From Arcuatula senhousia (Eukaryota; Mollusca; Bivalvia; Mytilida; Mytilidae): a DNA stretch of 64,000 nucleotides. Every line of letters begins with the position of its first letter. Position 1 is the stretch's first letter. The notes under the pieces were generated by a model. That model did no database searches, was not told the origin of the DNA, and was given only the letters and a program-made list of their open reading frames with translations. Of the stretch, positions 33,241 to 44,811 are shown one piece after another. Location: positions 15,208,745-15,272,744 of the forward strand of contig OZ020316.1 of NCBI GenBank assembly GCA_963971305.1, written 5' to 3'. Both the position numbers and the translations under genes were made by a program.

Positions 33241-33635
33241 CTTGAATCTTCTTTTATTGAAAATAAAATAAAATCTTATTAAAACTTCTTCAAAAAATTT
33301 AAATGGTACAGGGAATCTACACTTGATTTTCAAACGTTTATCTTGAAATCATTTAGATAGCCAGATTTTTATATACACAAGGTTACATTATTGATTTTTA
33401 AATTCTCAATAAGGTTTTAATAAAAATTCTGCACTCCCGGTAAATTAATGGAACAGAAAAAAAGGAAAGAATCAAAAGTTTATGACACCTACAGCATAAA
33501 CCTGTATATACAGGTCTATACCTACAATTGTATGGCTACAGAATACAGAAACTTTCAACACAGCGGTTCTTGTGTACTTCTATGTTTAATCTCTGGTGCA
33601 TAAATTCATTCCTGAAGTCCTTGAGTTTTATGGGT
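33241..33635. other. 5' flank of the LRR gene
   Basis: It probably holds the promoter and 5' UTR of the - strand LRR gene. I see no TATA box at a convincing distance and cannot place the transcription start. Confidence 0.3.
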
Positions 33636-33902
33636 TACTAGTCAAGGAGTAGATCTCACCATTTTTTTCTCAAAAGCAGTTCTCACCATTTTTTTCTCAA
33701 AAGCAGTTCTCACCATTTTGCCGATAATTTTGCTATATTTCCGCAAAAATTGTCATTGAATAGTTCATTTTAAAGTCATTTTTTTGCTCTTTTTGGATTG
33801 GTTTTTATTTCTGACCTAGCTGTCCAAATAATTTCACAATAAACTTTTGAAAATCAGGTGGCAAGAATTACTTGCTGGCGAGATCTACTCTGTGACCAGT
33901 AC
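33636..33902. mobile_element. MITE with inner 27-bp tandem repeat
   Basis: The left end TACTAGTCAAGGAGTAGATC pairs with the right end, which read in reverse complement is TACTGGTCACAGAGTAGATC; both continue CTCRCCA. Inside, CTCACCATTTTTTTCTCAAA (27-bp period with AGCAGTT) occurs twice and a third time in part (33656-33718). No coding. Confidence 0.6.
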
Positions 33903-34047
33903 ATTGTATATCCAATTCTTGGTGAATAAATAAGGTACTTTGAAATATCTACAAAGGTTTAGTTTAAGCATATAAATTTATTTATCCTGGATTGGGAAAC
34001 AAGCTTAATGCTTATGTGAATCCCTCTTCAGCTAGCAGTTTGCAAGT

Positions 34048-34416
34048 GTGGCCTTTATAGTGGCCCCCATTGAGCTTACTCTTATCAAACTCTACAAAGG
34101 GGTCTTTAACCTGCATGGGGTATTGCTCTCCACATACACAGGACAACCTTTTTTGGTCCCTTCCGAAATGTCAGAAGGACAAGCATATGCGTTGTTCCTT
34201 GAGAACATTCTTGCAAATGGTGTCAAGAGAGTTGGAAAATTGGTTCATGAAATTTTCACCCCCGACAAGGATCAAACCACAAACGGTTTTAATCTTGGTG
34301 TTAGTAGCCAAACGGGTAAACCAACCACTACTGGCTCAAAGGTTATCCCTGTAGTGTATACTGGTGTTGTATTGGCTCTTTGTTTATTGTTTATAAATAA
34401 AAATCTCCCTACATAA
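34048..34416 (+). CDS. Unassigned ORF with a C-terminal hydrophobic segment
   Basis: Open for 123 codons from GTG at 34048 to TAA at 34414-34416. The frame is also open back to a CTAGCAG at 34032-34038 that could be a 3' splice site; a TAG lies in frame just before. There is no ATG start, so this is either the last exon of a + strand gene or a broken copy. Residues read NLHGVLLSTYTGQPFLVP, SEGQAYALFLENILANGVKR and VGKLVHEIFTPDKDQ. A Ser/Thr/Gly-rich linker follows, then a hydrophobic stretch (IPVVYTGVVLALCLLFI) and a short NKNLPT end, compatible with a membrane anchor or a GPI-type signal. Codon use is less AT-rich than the surroundings. I do not recognise the family. Confidence 0.4.
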   Translation: MAFIVAPIELTLIKLYKGVFNLHGVLLSTYTGQPFLVPSEMSEGQAYALFLENILANGVKRVGKLVHEIFTPDKDQTTNGFNLGVSSQTGKPTTTGSKVIPVVYTGVVLALCLLFINKNLPT

Positions 34417-35333
34417 TAATATAATTCAAACACAGGATATTGATATAACCATAGGTTGATGTCTTAGGCTATGCAATGTTCTGTTCTGTAATAATACTTG
34501 ATGTAACAACTAATTTGTCTTGATGTTTATTAATCACTAAAATCATTGTACATCCATACATGTGACGGATTCGTGATGACAAGCTGGAGATTTTGATTTT
34601 TTTGGCTGGAGATTGGACAAAAAGGCGGGAGATTTTCAGCGCTCATTAAAATTGCATTGCAATGTCAATTGAGGGCACTATCGACATATCGTATGCCAAA
34701 AATACATGGCTTCACTGATTAATCTCAAATTGTTTATACAATCATCAGGTCAATTATTGAATTATGGCAATTAACACCTTTACCTGTTAAATCAAAGTCT
34801 ACCTCCTAAAACACCGGAAATGTTTTATGATTGAACAATTAAAATGTCTATAAAACTAAAATTTTGTCATGTCTTGAAAAAGTGGGAGATTACACATCTT
34901 TTCAATTTCGATTTCATGACAAGTGTTCGAAAAACCACATGAATATAGAAAGATTCGGGCCCTAATTAGCTACCCACATGGAAGATGGTGATTGAATAAT
35001 GAAGAAATCGTGGAATTAGACATTAATCAACATTTTGGAAAGCTTACAGGTTAAAAGAAATGTAAAATCCACCTGCAAGTTGTTGCTACAACACAACGTT
35101 CGACAACTCTAAAAATAATTTTACTAATTACCATATTTACAATATAACAGAAACGCACCATACCCGCTCTTCGTGCAGAGTGGACGTGTCTATTTGGCTC
35201 TCCAAATTTATGTGTTAAAATGTTTTGGACTCTAAATTGTGCTTTTATTTTTGTTAAATTGATGGATTTTAACACAGGATTATGCATATTTGCATTTATT
35301 TTGGATTTATTTTTGTTTTATGGACGTCTACTC
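34417..35333. other. No gene confidently seen
   Basis: A - strand ORF at 35287-35051 starts with ATG and reaches a possible donor (GCGGGTATGG) near 35160. It could be a 5' exon but has no other support. A variant of TGGAGATTTTGATTTTTTTG recurs loosely at 34583-34640. Confidence 0.3.
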
Positions 35334-35341
35334 TCTTGATG

Positions 35342-36701
35342 GGCTATTGGTACTTTGCGGAACGGAACGGAACGAAACGGAACGGAACAAGTCGGGGGTC
35401 CAATAAGGGGAAGCGATTTTTTTAATTTTTATTTCAGTATAGTTTAACTAAGTCTTATTTTAAAAATCCAAGGCTTTGAAATCATAACGGTTCCGAAAAG
35501 GAATTACCTCTGTAGCAGTCTAGCAGTACTATCGTTAATGATTATGTGTAAAATGCTTTAAAAATGTAGTTTTGGTCACGGTAACTTCGGTTTTATTCAT
35601 GAACATGATCAATTATAAAAATACCTGTGACTGTCCGACATTGATAATCAGTGGAATCATGACTGGAAATACAATGGTCGAATTTTTCAAAGCAACGACT
35701 TTACCAACGTGTTGCACAGTATACACCGACGAATAAAGCTGCAAATATATGATCCATTAAGTTCGTTGTCAATCATATACATATATTCAATTTTTAATTC
35801 TTTTCATTTTGTTTAAAAAATTATGGTTCCGTTCCGTTCCGTTAAATACCAATAGCCGGGGGATATTGGTACTTAACGGAACGGAACGGAACCATTTTTT
35901 CTTTGCATTTCTAATGGTATTTTTTTTCTATTTTTTGCTGGAATGCAGGTAGGTGGAGGGTAAGAAATATGATATGAACGAAATGATATCGGATGAAGAA
36001 CTATTACACAAAATGGTCCCTAAAGAATTTTTAAACCAACGTGTTGCGCAGTATACACGGGCGAATAAAGCTGCAAATATATGACCAATTAAGTTCGTTG
36101 TCAGTCATATACATATATTCAGTTTTAAATTCTTTTGATTTTGGTAGAAAAAAAAATTATGGTTCCGTTCCGTTCCGCTAAATACCAATAGCCGGGGGAT
36201 ATTGGTACTTTACGAAACGGAACGGAACCAGATTTTTGCTATATTTTAAATGTTTTTTTATCATTTTTTTTGTGCCCGACTGATACAATGTACATAGAAA
36301 GTAAAGAAAACAGTATTTAGAATTGTTGGTAAAAAAAGAAAGGATATGGATTGACATAATATAAAAATACGCGTTATTTTATTTCAAATCAAGATTCAGT
36401 TCAATCCGCCATGGAACGTCAGATGCTACATGGATTGAATAACAACAACTTTGCATGGAAGTCCCAAATGACACTGGGGAACGTCTTTCTGAAACAAAAT
36501 ACTGGTCATATACATTTGCCAACAACTTGAGCACAGTGTCACGGGCGTACGGACAAAGCAGGCATGTTACACCTATATGACCAACACAAATGTGTATATG
36601 CGGTAGGTTCATGTACATATAATATTGAATATAAAACATGTATATTTGATGTATACTTAGAAAAAAAATCTGGTTCCGTTCCGTTCCGCTAAATACCAAT
36701 A
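35342..36701 (+). repeat. Left arm of the large inverted repeat (units 1-3)
   Basis: About 1.36 kb, nearly the same length as 40443-41810 and its reverse complement in order and sequence. Both contain, for example, GTTGCACAGTATACACCGAC and GTTGCGCAGTATACACGGGC in mirrored order. Confidence 0.85.
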
Positions 36702-38429
36702 GCCGGGGGATATTGGTACTTTACGGAACGGAACGGAACCAGATTTTTGCTATATTTAAAATGATTTTTAATCAATTTTTTGGGGTGCCCGATTGATACA
36801 ATGTATATAGAAAGTAAAGAAAACAGTATTTAGAATCATTGGTATAAAAAGAAAGGATATGGATTGACTTAATATAAATTACGCGTTATTCTATTTCAAA
36901 TCAAGATTCAGTTCAATCCGCAATGGAACGTCAGATGCTATATGGATACATAAATTTTGAATGACAATAGCTTTGCATGGAAGTCCCAAATGACACTGGG
37001 CAACGTCTTTCTGAAACAAAATTATAATACTGGTCATATACATTGGCCAATAACTTGAGCATAGTGCCACGGGCGTACGGACAAAGCAGGCATGTTACAA
37101 CTATATGACCAATACAAATGTGTATATGCGGTAGGCTCATAAACATATAATATTGAATATAAAACATGTATATTTGTTGGTGTTTATAGAACAAAAATCT
37201 GGTTCCGTTCCGTTCCGCTAAATACCAATAGCCGGGGGATATTGGTACTTTACGGAACGGAACGGAACCAGATTTTTGCTATATTTTAAATGATTTTTTA
37301 TCCTTTTGTTTTTATGGTGGCAGACTGATACAATGTATATAGAAAGTAAAGAAAACAGTATTTAGAATCGTTGGTATAAAAAGAAAGGATATGGATTGAA
37401 ATAATATAAAATTACGCGTTATTCTATTTCAATCAAGATTCAGTTCAATCCTCCATGGAACGTCAGATGCTATATGGATACATAAATTTTGAATGACAAT
37501 AGCTTTGCATGGAAGTCCCAAATGACACTGGGCAACGTCTTTCTGAAACAAAATACTGGTTATATACATTTGCCAACAACTTCAGCATAGTGTCACGGGC
37601 GTACGGACAATGAAGGCAAGTTACAACTATATGACCAACACATATGTGTATATGCCGTAGGCTCATGTACATATAAAATTGAATATATAACATGTATATT
37701 TGTTGGTGTTTTTAGAAAAAAAATTCTGGTTCCGTTCCGTTCCGCTAAATACCAATAGCCGGGGGATATTGGTACTTTACGGAACGGAACGGAATCAGAT
37801 TTTTGCTATATTTTAAATGTTTTTTATCCTTTTGTTTTTTTTGGTGGCCGACTGATACAATGTATATAGAAGTAAAGAAAACAGTATTTAGAATCGTTGG
37901 TATAAAAAGAAAGGATATGGATTGACTTAATATAAAAATACGCGTTATTCTATTTCAAATCAAGATTCAGTTCAATCCGCCATGGAACGTCAGATGCTAT
38001 ACGGATACACAAATTTTGAATGACAATAGCTTTGCATGGAAGTCCCCAATGACACTGGGCAACGTCTTTCTGAAACAAAATTATAATACTGGTCATATAC
38101 ATTTGCCAACAACTTGAGCATAGTGTCAGTCACGGGCGTACGGACAAAGCAGGCATGTTACAACTATATGACCAATACAAATGTGTATAAGCGATAGGCT
38201 CATGTACATTTAATATTGAATATAAAACATGTATATTTGTTGGTGTTTATAGAACAAAAATCTGGTTCCGTTCCGTTCCGCTAAATACCAATAGCCGGGG
38301 GATATTGGTACTTTACGGAACGGAACGGAACCAGATTTTTGCTATATTTTAAATGATTTTTTATCAATTATTTTTTGCGCCCGACTGATACAATGTATAT
38401 AGATAGTAAAGAAAAGCGTTGGTATAAAA

Positions 38430-39043
38430 ACTAGATGGAGCCTTCCCCCCGGAAGGCATATGTCGCCTGCGTATCTATGTTTGTTCTCCAAACTGGAAGT
38501 AGTTAATTTTCGGGCATAAAATTGCCTTACACCTTAAAGTACTATGCGATGAAGCTACATACCAAATATCAAGAGGATGTGGCATGTTGTTGCCTGGAAA
38601 ACTGCGACGAAAATTTGGCATCTATGTTCATTATATATAAAACGTTAAGTATTCGTCAAACATGAAGTAGTTATTTTTCGGGCATAAAATCGCTTTACAC
38701 CTTATAGTAATATGTGATGAAGCTACATACCAAATATGAAGAGGCTTTTGCATGTTGTTGCCTGGAAAAGTAAACTGCGACGAAAATTTGGCATTTATGT
38801 CCATTAAATATAAAACGTTAAGTATTCGTCAAACAGGAAGTAGTTATTTTTCGGGCATAAAATCGCTTTACACATTAAAGTACTATGTGATGAAGCTACA
38901 TACCAAATATCAAGAGGCTGTGGCATGTAGTTGCCTGGAAAACTGCGACGGAAATTTTTGTGACGCCGCAGGACGACGCAAGACGACGGATAGTGCCAAA
39001 GTAACCCTTATATGTCGCTTCTGCAACACGTTACAGGCGACAT
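38430..39043. mobile_element. Element with ATGTCGCCTG ends, inserted in foldback unit 7
   Basis: ATGTCGCCTG at 38460-38469 mirrors CAGGCGACAT at 39034-39043. Unit 7 is about 600 bp longer than its neighbours because of it. Inside are three tandem ~180-bp copies with TCGGGCATAAAATCGCTTTA, GATGAAGCTACATACCAAAT and TGCCTGGAAAACTGCGACG. No ORF of note. Confidence 0.7.
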
Positions 39044-40442
39044 AAAAAAAAGGATATAAATTGACATAATATAAAATGACGCATTATTTTATTTTAAATT
39101 AAGATTCAGTTCAATCCGCCAAGGAACGTTAGATGCTATATGGACCTATATGGATACATATTTTTTGAATGACAATAGTTTTGCAAGGAAGTCCTAAAAA
39201 GAAACTAGGGAATGTCGATCTGAAACAATGCATTTGCCAACAACTTGAGCGTGGTGTCACGGGCGTACGGACAAAGAAGGCAAGTTACGACTATAATTAT
39301 GACCAATGTAAATGATTAAACATATGTGGCAGGCTCATGCATTTGTTTGAGTTTTTAGAAGAAAAAAATCTGGTTCCGTTCCGTTCCGTTAAATACCAAT
39401 AGCCGGGGGATATTGGTACTTTACGGAACGAAACGGAACCAGATTTTTCCTATATATATTTTATGTGATTTTTTTCATATTTTTTTTTTTGGCTGGACTG
39501 ATACAATGTATATATAAAAAGTAAAGAAAACCGTATTCAGATTTTTTTTTGTATAAAAAGAAAAGATATGGATTGACATATAAAATAACGCGTTATTCTA
39601 TTCTAAATTAAGATTCAGTTCAATCCGTCAAGGAACGTTAGATGCATATATGCATACATAATTTTTGTATGACAATAGTTTTGCATGGAAGTCCCAAAAA
39701 GAAACTGGGGAATGTTTCTCTGAAACAAAACCATAATGCATATTTACTGGTCCTATACATTTGCCAACAACTTGAGCGTGGAGTCACGGGCGTACGGACA
39801 AAGCAGGCAAGTTACGACTATAATTATGACCAATGTAAATGGTTATACATATGTGGTAAGCTCGTGCATTTGTTTGTGTTTTTAAAAGAAAAAAATCTGG
39901 TTCCGTTCCGTTCCGTAAAGTACCAATATCCCCCGGCTATTGGTATTTAGCGGAACGGAACGGAACCAGATTTTTTTTCTAAAAACACCAACAAATATAC
40001 ATGTTTTATATACATGAGCCTACGGCATATACACATTTGTGTTGGTCATATAGTTGTAACATGCCTGCTTTGTCCGTAAGCCCGTGACACTGTGCTCAAA
40101 TTGTTGGCAAATGTATATGACGAGTATTTTGTTTCAGAAAGACGTTCCCCAGTGTCATTTGGGACTTCCATGCAAAGTTGTTGTTATTCAATCCATGTAG
40201 CATCTGACGTTCCATGGCGGATTGAACTGAATCTTGATTTGAAATACTGGTATAATAACGCAAAATTTTATATTATGTCAATCCATATCCTTTCTTTTCA
40301 TACCAACGATTCTAAATACTGTTTTCTTTACTTTCTATATGCATTGTATCAGTCGGCCACAAATAAAAATGATAAAAAAATATTTAAAATATAGCAAAAA
40401 TCTGGTTCCGTTCCGTTCCGTAAAGTACCAATATCCCCCGGC

Positions 40443-41810
40443 TATTGGTATTTAGCGAAACGGAACGGAACCAGATTTTTTTTTTCTAAAACCACCAACA
40501 AATATACATGTTTTATATTCAATAATATATGTACATGAGCCTACCGCATATACACATTTGTATTGGTCATATAGATGTAGCATGCCTGCTTTTTCCGTAC
40601 GCCTGTGACAGTGACTATGCTGAAGTTGTTGGCAAATGTATATATACCAATATTTTGTTTCAGAAAGACGTTGCCCAGTGTCATTTGGGACTTCCATGCA
40701 AAGTTGTTGTCATTCAAAATTTATGTATCCGTATAGCATCTGATGTTCCATGGCGGATTGAACTGAATCTTGATTTGAAATAAAATAACGCGTAATTTTA
40801 TATTATGTCAATCCATATCCTTTCTTTTTTTACCAACAATTCTAAATACTGTTTTCTTTACTTTCTATGTACATTGTATCAGTCGGGCACAAAAAAAATG
40901 ATAAAAAAACATTTAAAATATAGCAAAAATCTGGTTCCGTTCCGTTTCGTAAAGTACCAATATCCCCCGGCTATTGGTATTTAGCGGAACGGAACGGAAC
41001 CATAATTTTTTTTCTACCAAAATCAAAAGAATTTAAAACTGAATATATGTATATGACTGACAACGAACTTAATTGGTCATATATTTGCAGCTTTATTCGC
41101 CCGTGTATACTGCGCAACACGTTGGTTTAAAAATTCTTTAGGGACCATTTTGTGTAATAGTTCTTCATCCGATATCATTTCGTTCATATCATATTTCTTA
41201 CCCTCCACCTACCTGCATTCCAGCAAAAAATAGAAAAAAAATACCATTAGAAATGCAAAGAAAAAATGGTTCCGTTCCGTTCCGTTAAGTACCAATATCC
41301 CCCGGCTATTGGTATTTAACGGAACGGAACGGAACCATAATTTTTTAAACAAAATGAAAAGAATTAAAAATTGAATATATGTATATGATTGACAACGAAC
41401 TTAATGGATCATATATTTGCAGCTTTATTCGTCGGTGTATACTGTGCAACACGTTGGTAAAGTCGTTGCTTTGAAAAATTCGACCATTGTATTTCCAGTC
41501 ATGATTCCACTGATTATCAATGTCGGACAGTCACAGGTATTTTTATAATTGATCATGTTCATGAATAAAACCGAAGTTACCGTGACCAAAACTACATTTT
41601 TAAAGCATTTTACACATAATCATTAACGATAGTACTGCTAGACTGCTACAGAGGTAATTCCTTTTCGGAACCGTTATGATTTCAAAGCCTTGGATTTTTA
41701 AAATAAGACTTAGTTAAACTATACTGAAATAAAAATTAAAAAAATCGCTTCCCCTTATTGGACCCCCTGACTTGTTCCGTTCCGTTCCGTTCCGCAAAGT
41801 ACCAATAGCC
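40443..41810 (-). repeat. Right arm of the large inverted repeat (units 10-12)
   Basis: Mirror of units 1-3. Within unit 10 the outer half matches unit 3 (TGTGCCCGACTGATACAATG and AGAATTGTTGGTA, reversed). The inner half is closer to the unit 4-6 type, so the match ends inside the unit, as after gene conversion or a recombination breakpoint. Confidence 0.8.
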
Positions 41811-41818
41811 TCTTGATG

Positions 41819-42439
41819 CATATGATGGAAAACTTGGGACTGTTGGTCGACTTCCATACTGGTTCACATTGAATACTATGGAATGTCGGACAGACCTCTC
41901 ATTTACATGATGTCTGTGGGGTCTGGTTGTTCCCCTGACAGTTCGGTGGTTTCTTTCGGAGATCGGCAATTGCAGGTTTTCCGCTTTCCTCCACCTTTAA
42001 CACAACTGAGCATTTAACGTCATCGGTTTGGATAGAGTATTGTCCTAACCGGTTCTTGTTCTGCCTTGGCTTTTAGGGGGGACTGCTTACCTAGAGTGCA
42101 TTTTATTTTGTATTTTATTCACTTATGTTTTTCACATTTTGAGAGTGAGCGAGTGTTGTTGTGTGTTTATTTTCACAGTTTTTATTTGCATTATGTTCGT
42201 ACTTTTTAGGTAAACTAATAGGTCCAACTCCTGCCAGGTTAGGGAACTGGGGAAGGCAATGCTCACATTAATTGCACTGGTGCAATTTGTTAAATGTTCC
42301 ACTCTACGCCTATATATTACGCTATATGGTGGTGCTCCTAATTAGAGGAGGAACATACGAAACAAACAAACATACCGTTCTCGACTAAAAAATAAAGAAA
42401 CATGACTACATAATTCCTTGTTTAGAGTAATCAAGTTTA
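41819..42439. other. No gene seen
   Basis: The sequence after the foldback element is not AT-extreme and has phrases such as TGTCTGTGGGGTCTGGTTGT and CCCCTGACAGTTCGG. It may be part of an unrecognised retroelement. No open frame is long enough to support a gene. Confidence 0.3.
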
Positions 42440-43230
42440 AGCAATGTTTCGCACCGGTCTGTTTAACTAAAGTTCAAAGAATCTGGCTCAATTAAATCAG
42501 ATGTGCCAATCGTTTAATATCTGCAGGAAGGCACCACAGCAATTAGATATTTTAAAGCGTTTGGGACATTACTAAGTTTGGATAGACTCAGTAAACTTAC
42601 TATTTTCCATACTTTTATACTTAGTAACTTTAACTTTTGTCCTTTGGCTTGGCACTTCTTCACAGAGAAAAATTCTATTAAAAAATGAAAAAGTGCAGGA
42701 ACGTTTTGTGTATGGTGACTATTCCAGCACATACGAAATAATACTAAAGAAAGCTCTGATGCCATCCTTACAGATAAGACGCAAAAGAACTATGGCACTA
42801 GAAACATATAAGATAGCTGAGAAAATTAAACTTTTCTCAGAAGATAGTTAACAAAATTACACCTGTTTGCTCACATAATCTTTTAAATGTTAAAGAATCC
42901 AAATATTCTTTCAGATATAGCAATATTCTGGATGTATCCGTGACATGTAAAAACATCTACTTATGGTAAGAAAAGTTTTAAATTTGCTGCAGCTGTAATG
43001 TGGAACAACCTTCAAGACCATTTTAGGACTGAATGCCGTTTTTCCCATTTCAAAAGCCTCATTCAGTCCTGGCATGGATCTGTTTGTCACTATATTTCTC
43101 AGTGCTTACTTTATGTTCCTTTTAGCTATGCTTTACTCTATATGCTGCTTGTGCATGTTAGTGCTTTATAAAGTCATGCTTTTTATCTGTATGTTGCTTA
43201 TTTAATCTGCTTGACCCTGTAGGGCTTTTA
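42440..43230 (+). pseudogene. LINE (CR1/jockey-like) ORF2 C-terminal remnant
   Basis: Translated in shifting + frames it reads LSFGLALLHREKF, then VQERFVYGDYSSTYE, LMPSLQIRRKRTMALETYKI, ESKYSFRYSNILDVS and, in other frames, FAAAVMWNNLQDHFRTECRF. This run is typical of the end of LINE reverse-transcriptase ORFs. Several stops and frameshifts (near 42590, 42845, 42960) show it is dead. The apparent - strand ORF at 42765-42514 is its shadow. Confidence 0.75.
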
Positions 43231-43244
43231 AAGGTGAAAAGGTA

Positions 43245-43549
43245 AAGGTAAGATTTATTTAACGTCGTTGAGTACACATCAGTGATGTGATGTGTACACA
43301 TGTCAAACAATCAACATAAGCTCTGAAGAGCTTTTGACCGACGACAAGATTAACGACCGTTTGGCTAATATGAGGCCCTTGCATGGTCGCAAGACTTGTG
43401 TGGGAGGAAAGCCCGATATTCCAAGCTGGAAAATCGGTGAAACCCACGAGCAACGGTAGGTGTCTGGAAACCTTGACACATGTGGGGATCGAACCCACAG
43501 AGGTGTCGACCTGTGATTTCAAGTCTTAACCACTCGGCCACCGCGCTCT
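43245..43549 (-). mobile_element. tRNA-derived SINE
   Basis: On the - strand it starts GAGCGCGGTGGCCGAGTGGT at ~43548, with an A box TGGCCGAGTGG (43540-43530) and a B box GGTTCGATCCC (43495-43485) 35 nt on, as in a Ser/Leu-type tRNA promoter for RNA polymerase III. A ~200-bp non-tRNA body follows, with an inner ACATCACATCACTGATGTG-like stretch. It has no poly(A) tail. It sits within the 3' UTR of the LINE remnant on the opposite strand. Confidence 0.75.
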
Positions 43550-43554
43550 TTTAT

Positions 43555-43710
43555 TAATATTATTTATTTTACTGTATTTGTGATGTCATTGTATTGTTTG
43601 CATGCATGAAATTTTTATGTTTGTCTTTATTCGGTAAAAAAGCTCATCAGAGCTTGTGTTTATTGTTTTATATATGTGGCATGCCGCGGAATTGAAATAA
43701 AGTTTTCGAA
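43555..43710 (+). mobile_element. 3' tail of the LINE at 42440
   Basis: It holds AAAGCTCATCAGAGCTTGTG, a small hairpin, and GAAATAAAGTTTT. A close relative, AAAGCTCATTAGAGCTTGTG plus TTTAAATAAAGCTTTTG, occurs at 56891-56958. This is probably a conserved LINE 3' end. Confidence 0.6.
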
Positions 43711-44097
43711 AATCGAAAATTCGAAAAATCGTGATTTTAGTTGTTTATGAGGAAAGCGGAGAAATCGAAAGTTTTGATGCTGTATCAAATATAAACTTAA
43801 ATTTACATATATACAAGGATAAGTTTGAGTTTAGATATTTGTACAGGAATCTGAAAAAAAAGTTATATGAATTAAGAAACGGCTTATTTAATTAAATCCA
43901 TTATCAGCTAAGGTGTTTAAACGTCTTAATAAATTAACTAATTTAATGCCCTCCTTCTATATAATTCGGACACGAATTTACCAATATATCTTAATACTTT
44001 TTATTGTTAGAAATTCCGATTTTTAAATTCAAAAATTGTTTGAAACACGGTTACACTAGTTTTATTTCCTTTTATTGCACATGTTCGATATTTTCTG

Positions 44098-44230
44098 CAG
44101 TGGCGGATCCAGAAATTCTGAAAAGAGGGGGCCCCCTGACTGGCCTAAGAGGGGGGCCGATTTGGACACGCTTCAATGATTTATTTATTCAACAAAATTT
44201 TTCGGCAAAAAGGGGGGCCCAGATCCGCCC
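44098..44230. mobile_element. CAGTGGCGGATCCAG short element
   Basis: Starts GCAGTGGCGGATCCAG and ends near CCCAGATCCGCCCA, with G-rich left and right halves (AGAGGGGGCCCCC, AAAAGGGGGGCCC). The same ends bound elements at 52097-52213 and 60821-60942. It is a short non-autonomous DNA element. Confidence 0.6.
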
Positions 44231-44811
44231 ATACTTTGCGCTGGATTTGGCGTTCCTGTTCGACCTTTTTGGTTTCGAGTACTTTTCGTTCAATCCTTTC
44301 CGATGTTTCATTCAAGTTCTACCGATGAGAGCAGAGGTTACTTCTTGAAATATGCATGAACAGCATAACCAAATTACCAGTTATGGTATTTGTAATGAGA
44401 AGAAAAGATTTTGATTTGAAACAGCATGCAATTTAGTTAAAAACTCTAAAATGTCAAATACATTAGAAACATAACAGGAAAATATTTTAGGTACAACGTC
44501 TTCATCGGGTGTCAAACTGGTTACAATACCAATATTTTTATTTTTCCAAATTAGGTCCCCATTAGGGCAATTACATATAACAGTCATGATTAAAACAATG
44601 TTAACATTACAGTACATAAACAAGTACATGTATACTCAATAATGTAATGAATAAAATTGAAATGTAAATATATATATATTTTTTTAAGTAATGATAGTGC
44701 AGATGACAGAACCAGCACTCGCAAATCCGGCCAACGAAATGGAAGACTTTAACATGAACTGTATGATTTAAAGTAAATAAATAAATATATTCAATTCACC
44801 AGATTGTCAGA

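Larger units (their letters stand above)
35342..41810. mobile_element. Compound foldback element: 12 units with GGAAC-pentamer inverted repeats
   Basis: Units: 35345-35854, 35864-36190, 36200-36701, 36711-37230, 37240-37757, 37767-38293, 38303-39401, 39411-39928, 39938-40433, 40443-40962, 40972-41297, 41307-41807. Each unit starts TATTGGTA(C/T)TTA and about three CGGAA pentamers, and ends with the reverse complement. Neighbours are separated by the same 9 bp, GCCGGGGGA, which appears as TCCCCCGGC after unit 8, where the orientation flips. Units 1, 2, 11 and 12 are one subtype and 3-10 another. The outermost ends are GGCTATTGG and CCAATAGCC, and the block is flanked by TCTTGATG on both sides (35334-35341 and 41811-41818; 9 bp if a shared C is counted). 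I find no transposase. An 8-9 bp duplication fits hAT, P, MULE or Drosophila-FB-like elements. Confidence 0.85.

Noticed and set aside
35051..35287. - strand ORF as a coding first exon
   Set aside because: A possible donor exists, but there is no partner exon or recognised domain; left as unsupported.
43259..43522. - strand ORF of 87 codons
   Set aside because: It overlaps the SINE, including its tRNA-like promoter; chance ORF.
43485..43549. Functional tRNA gene
   Set aside because: A and B boxes are present, but a tRNA-length cloverleaf with a proper acceptor stem does not close and a SINE body follows.
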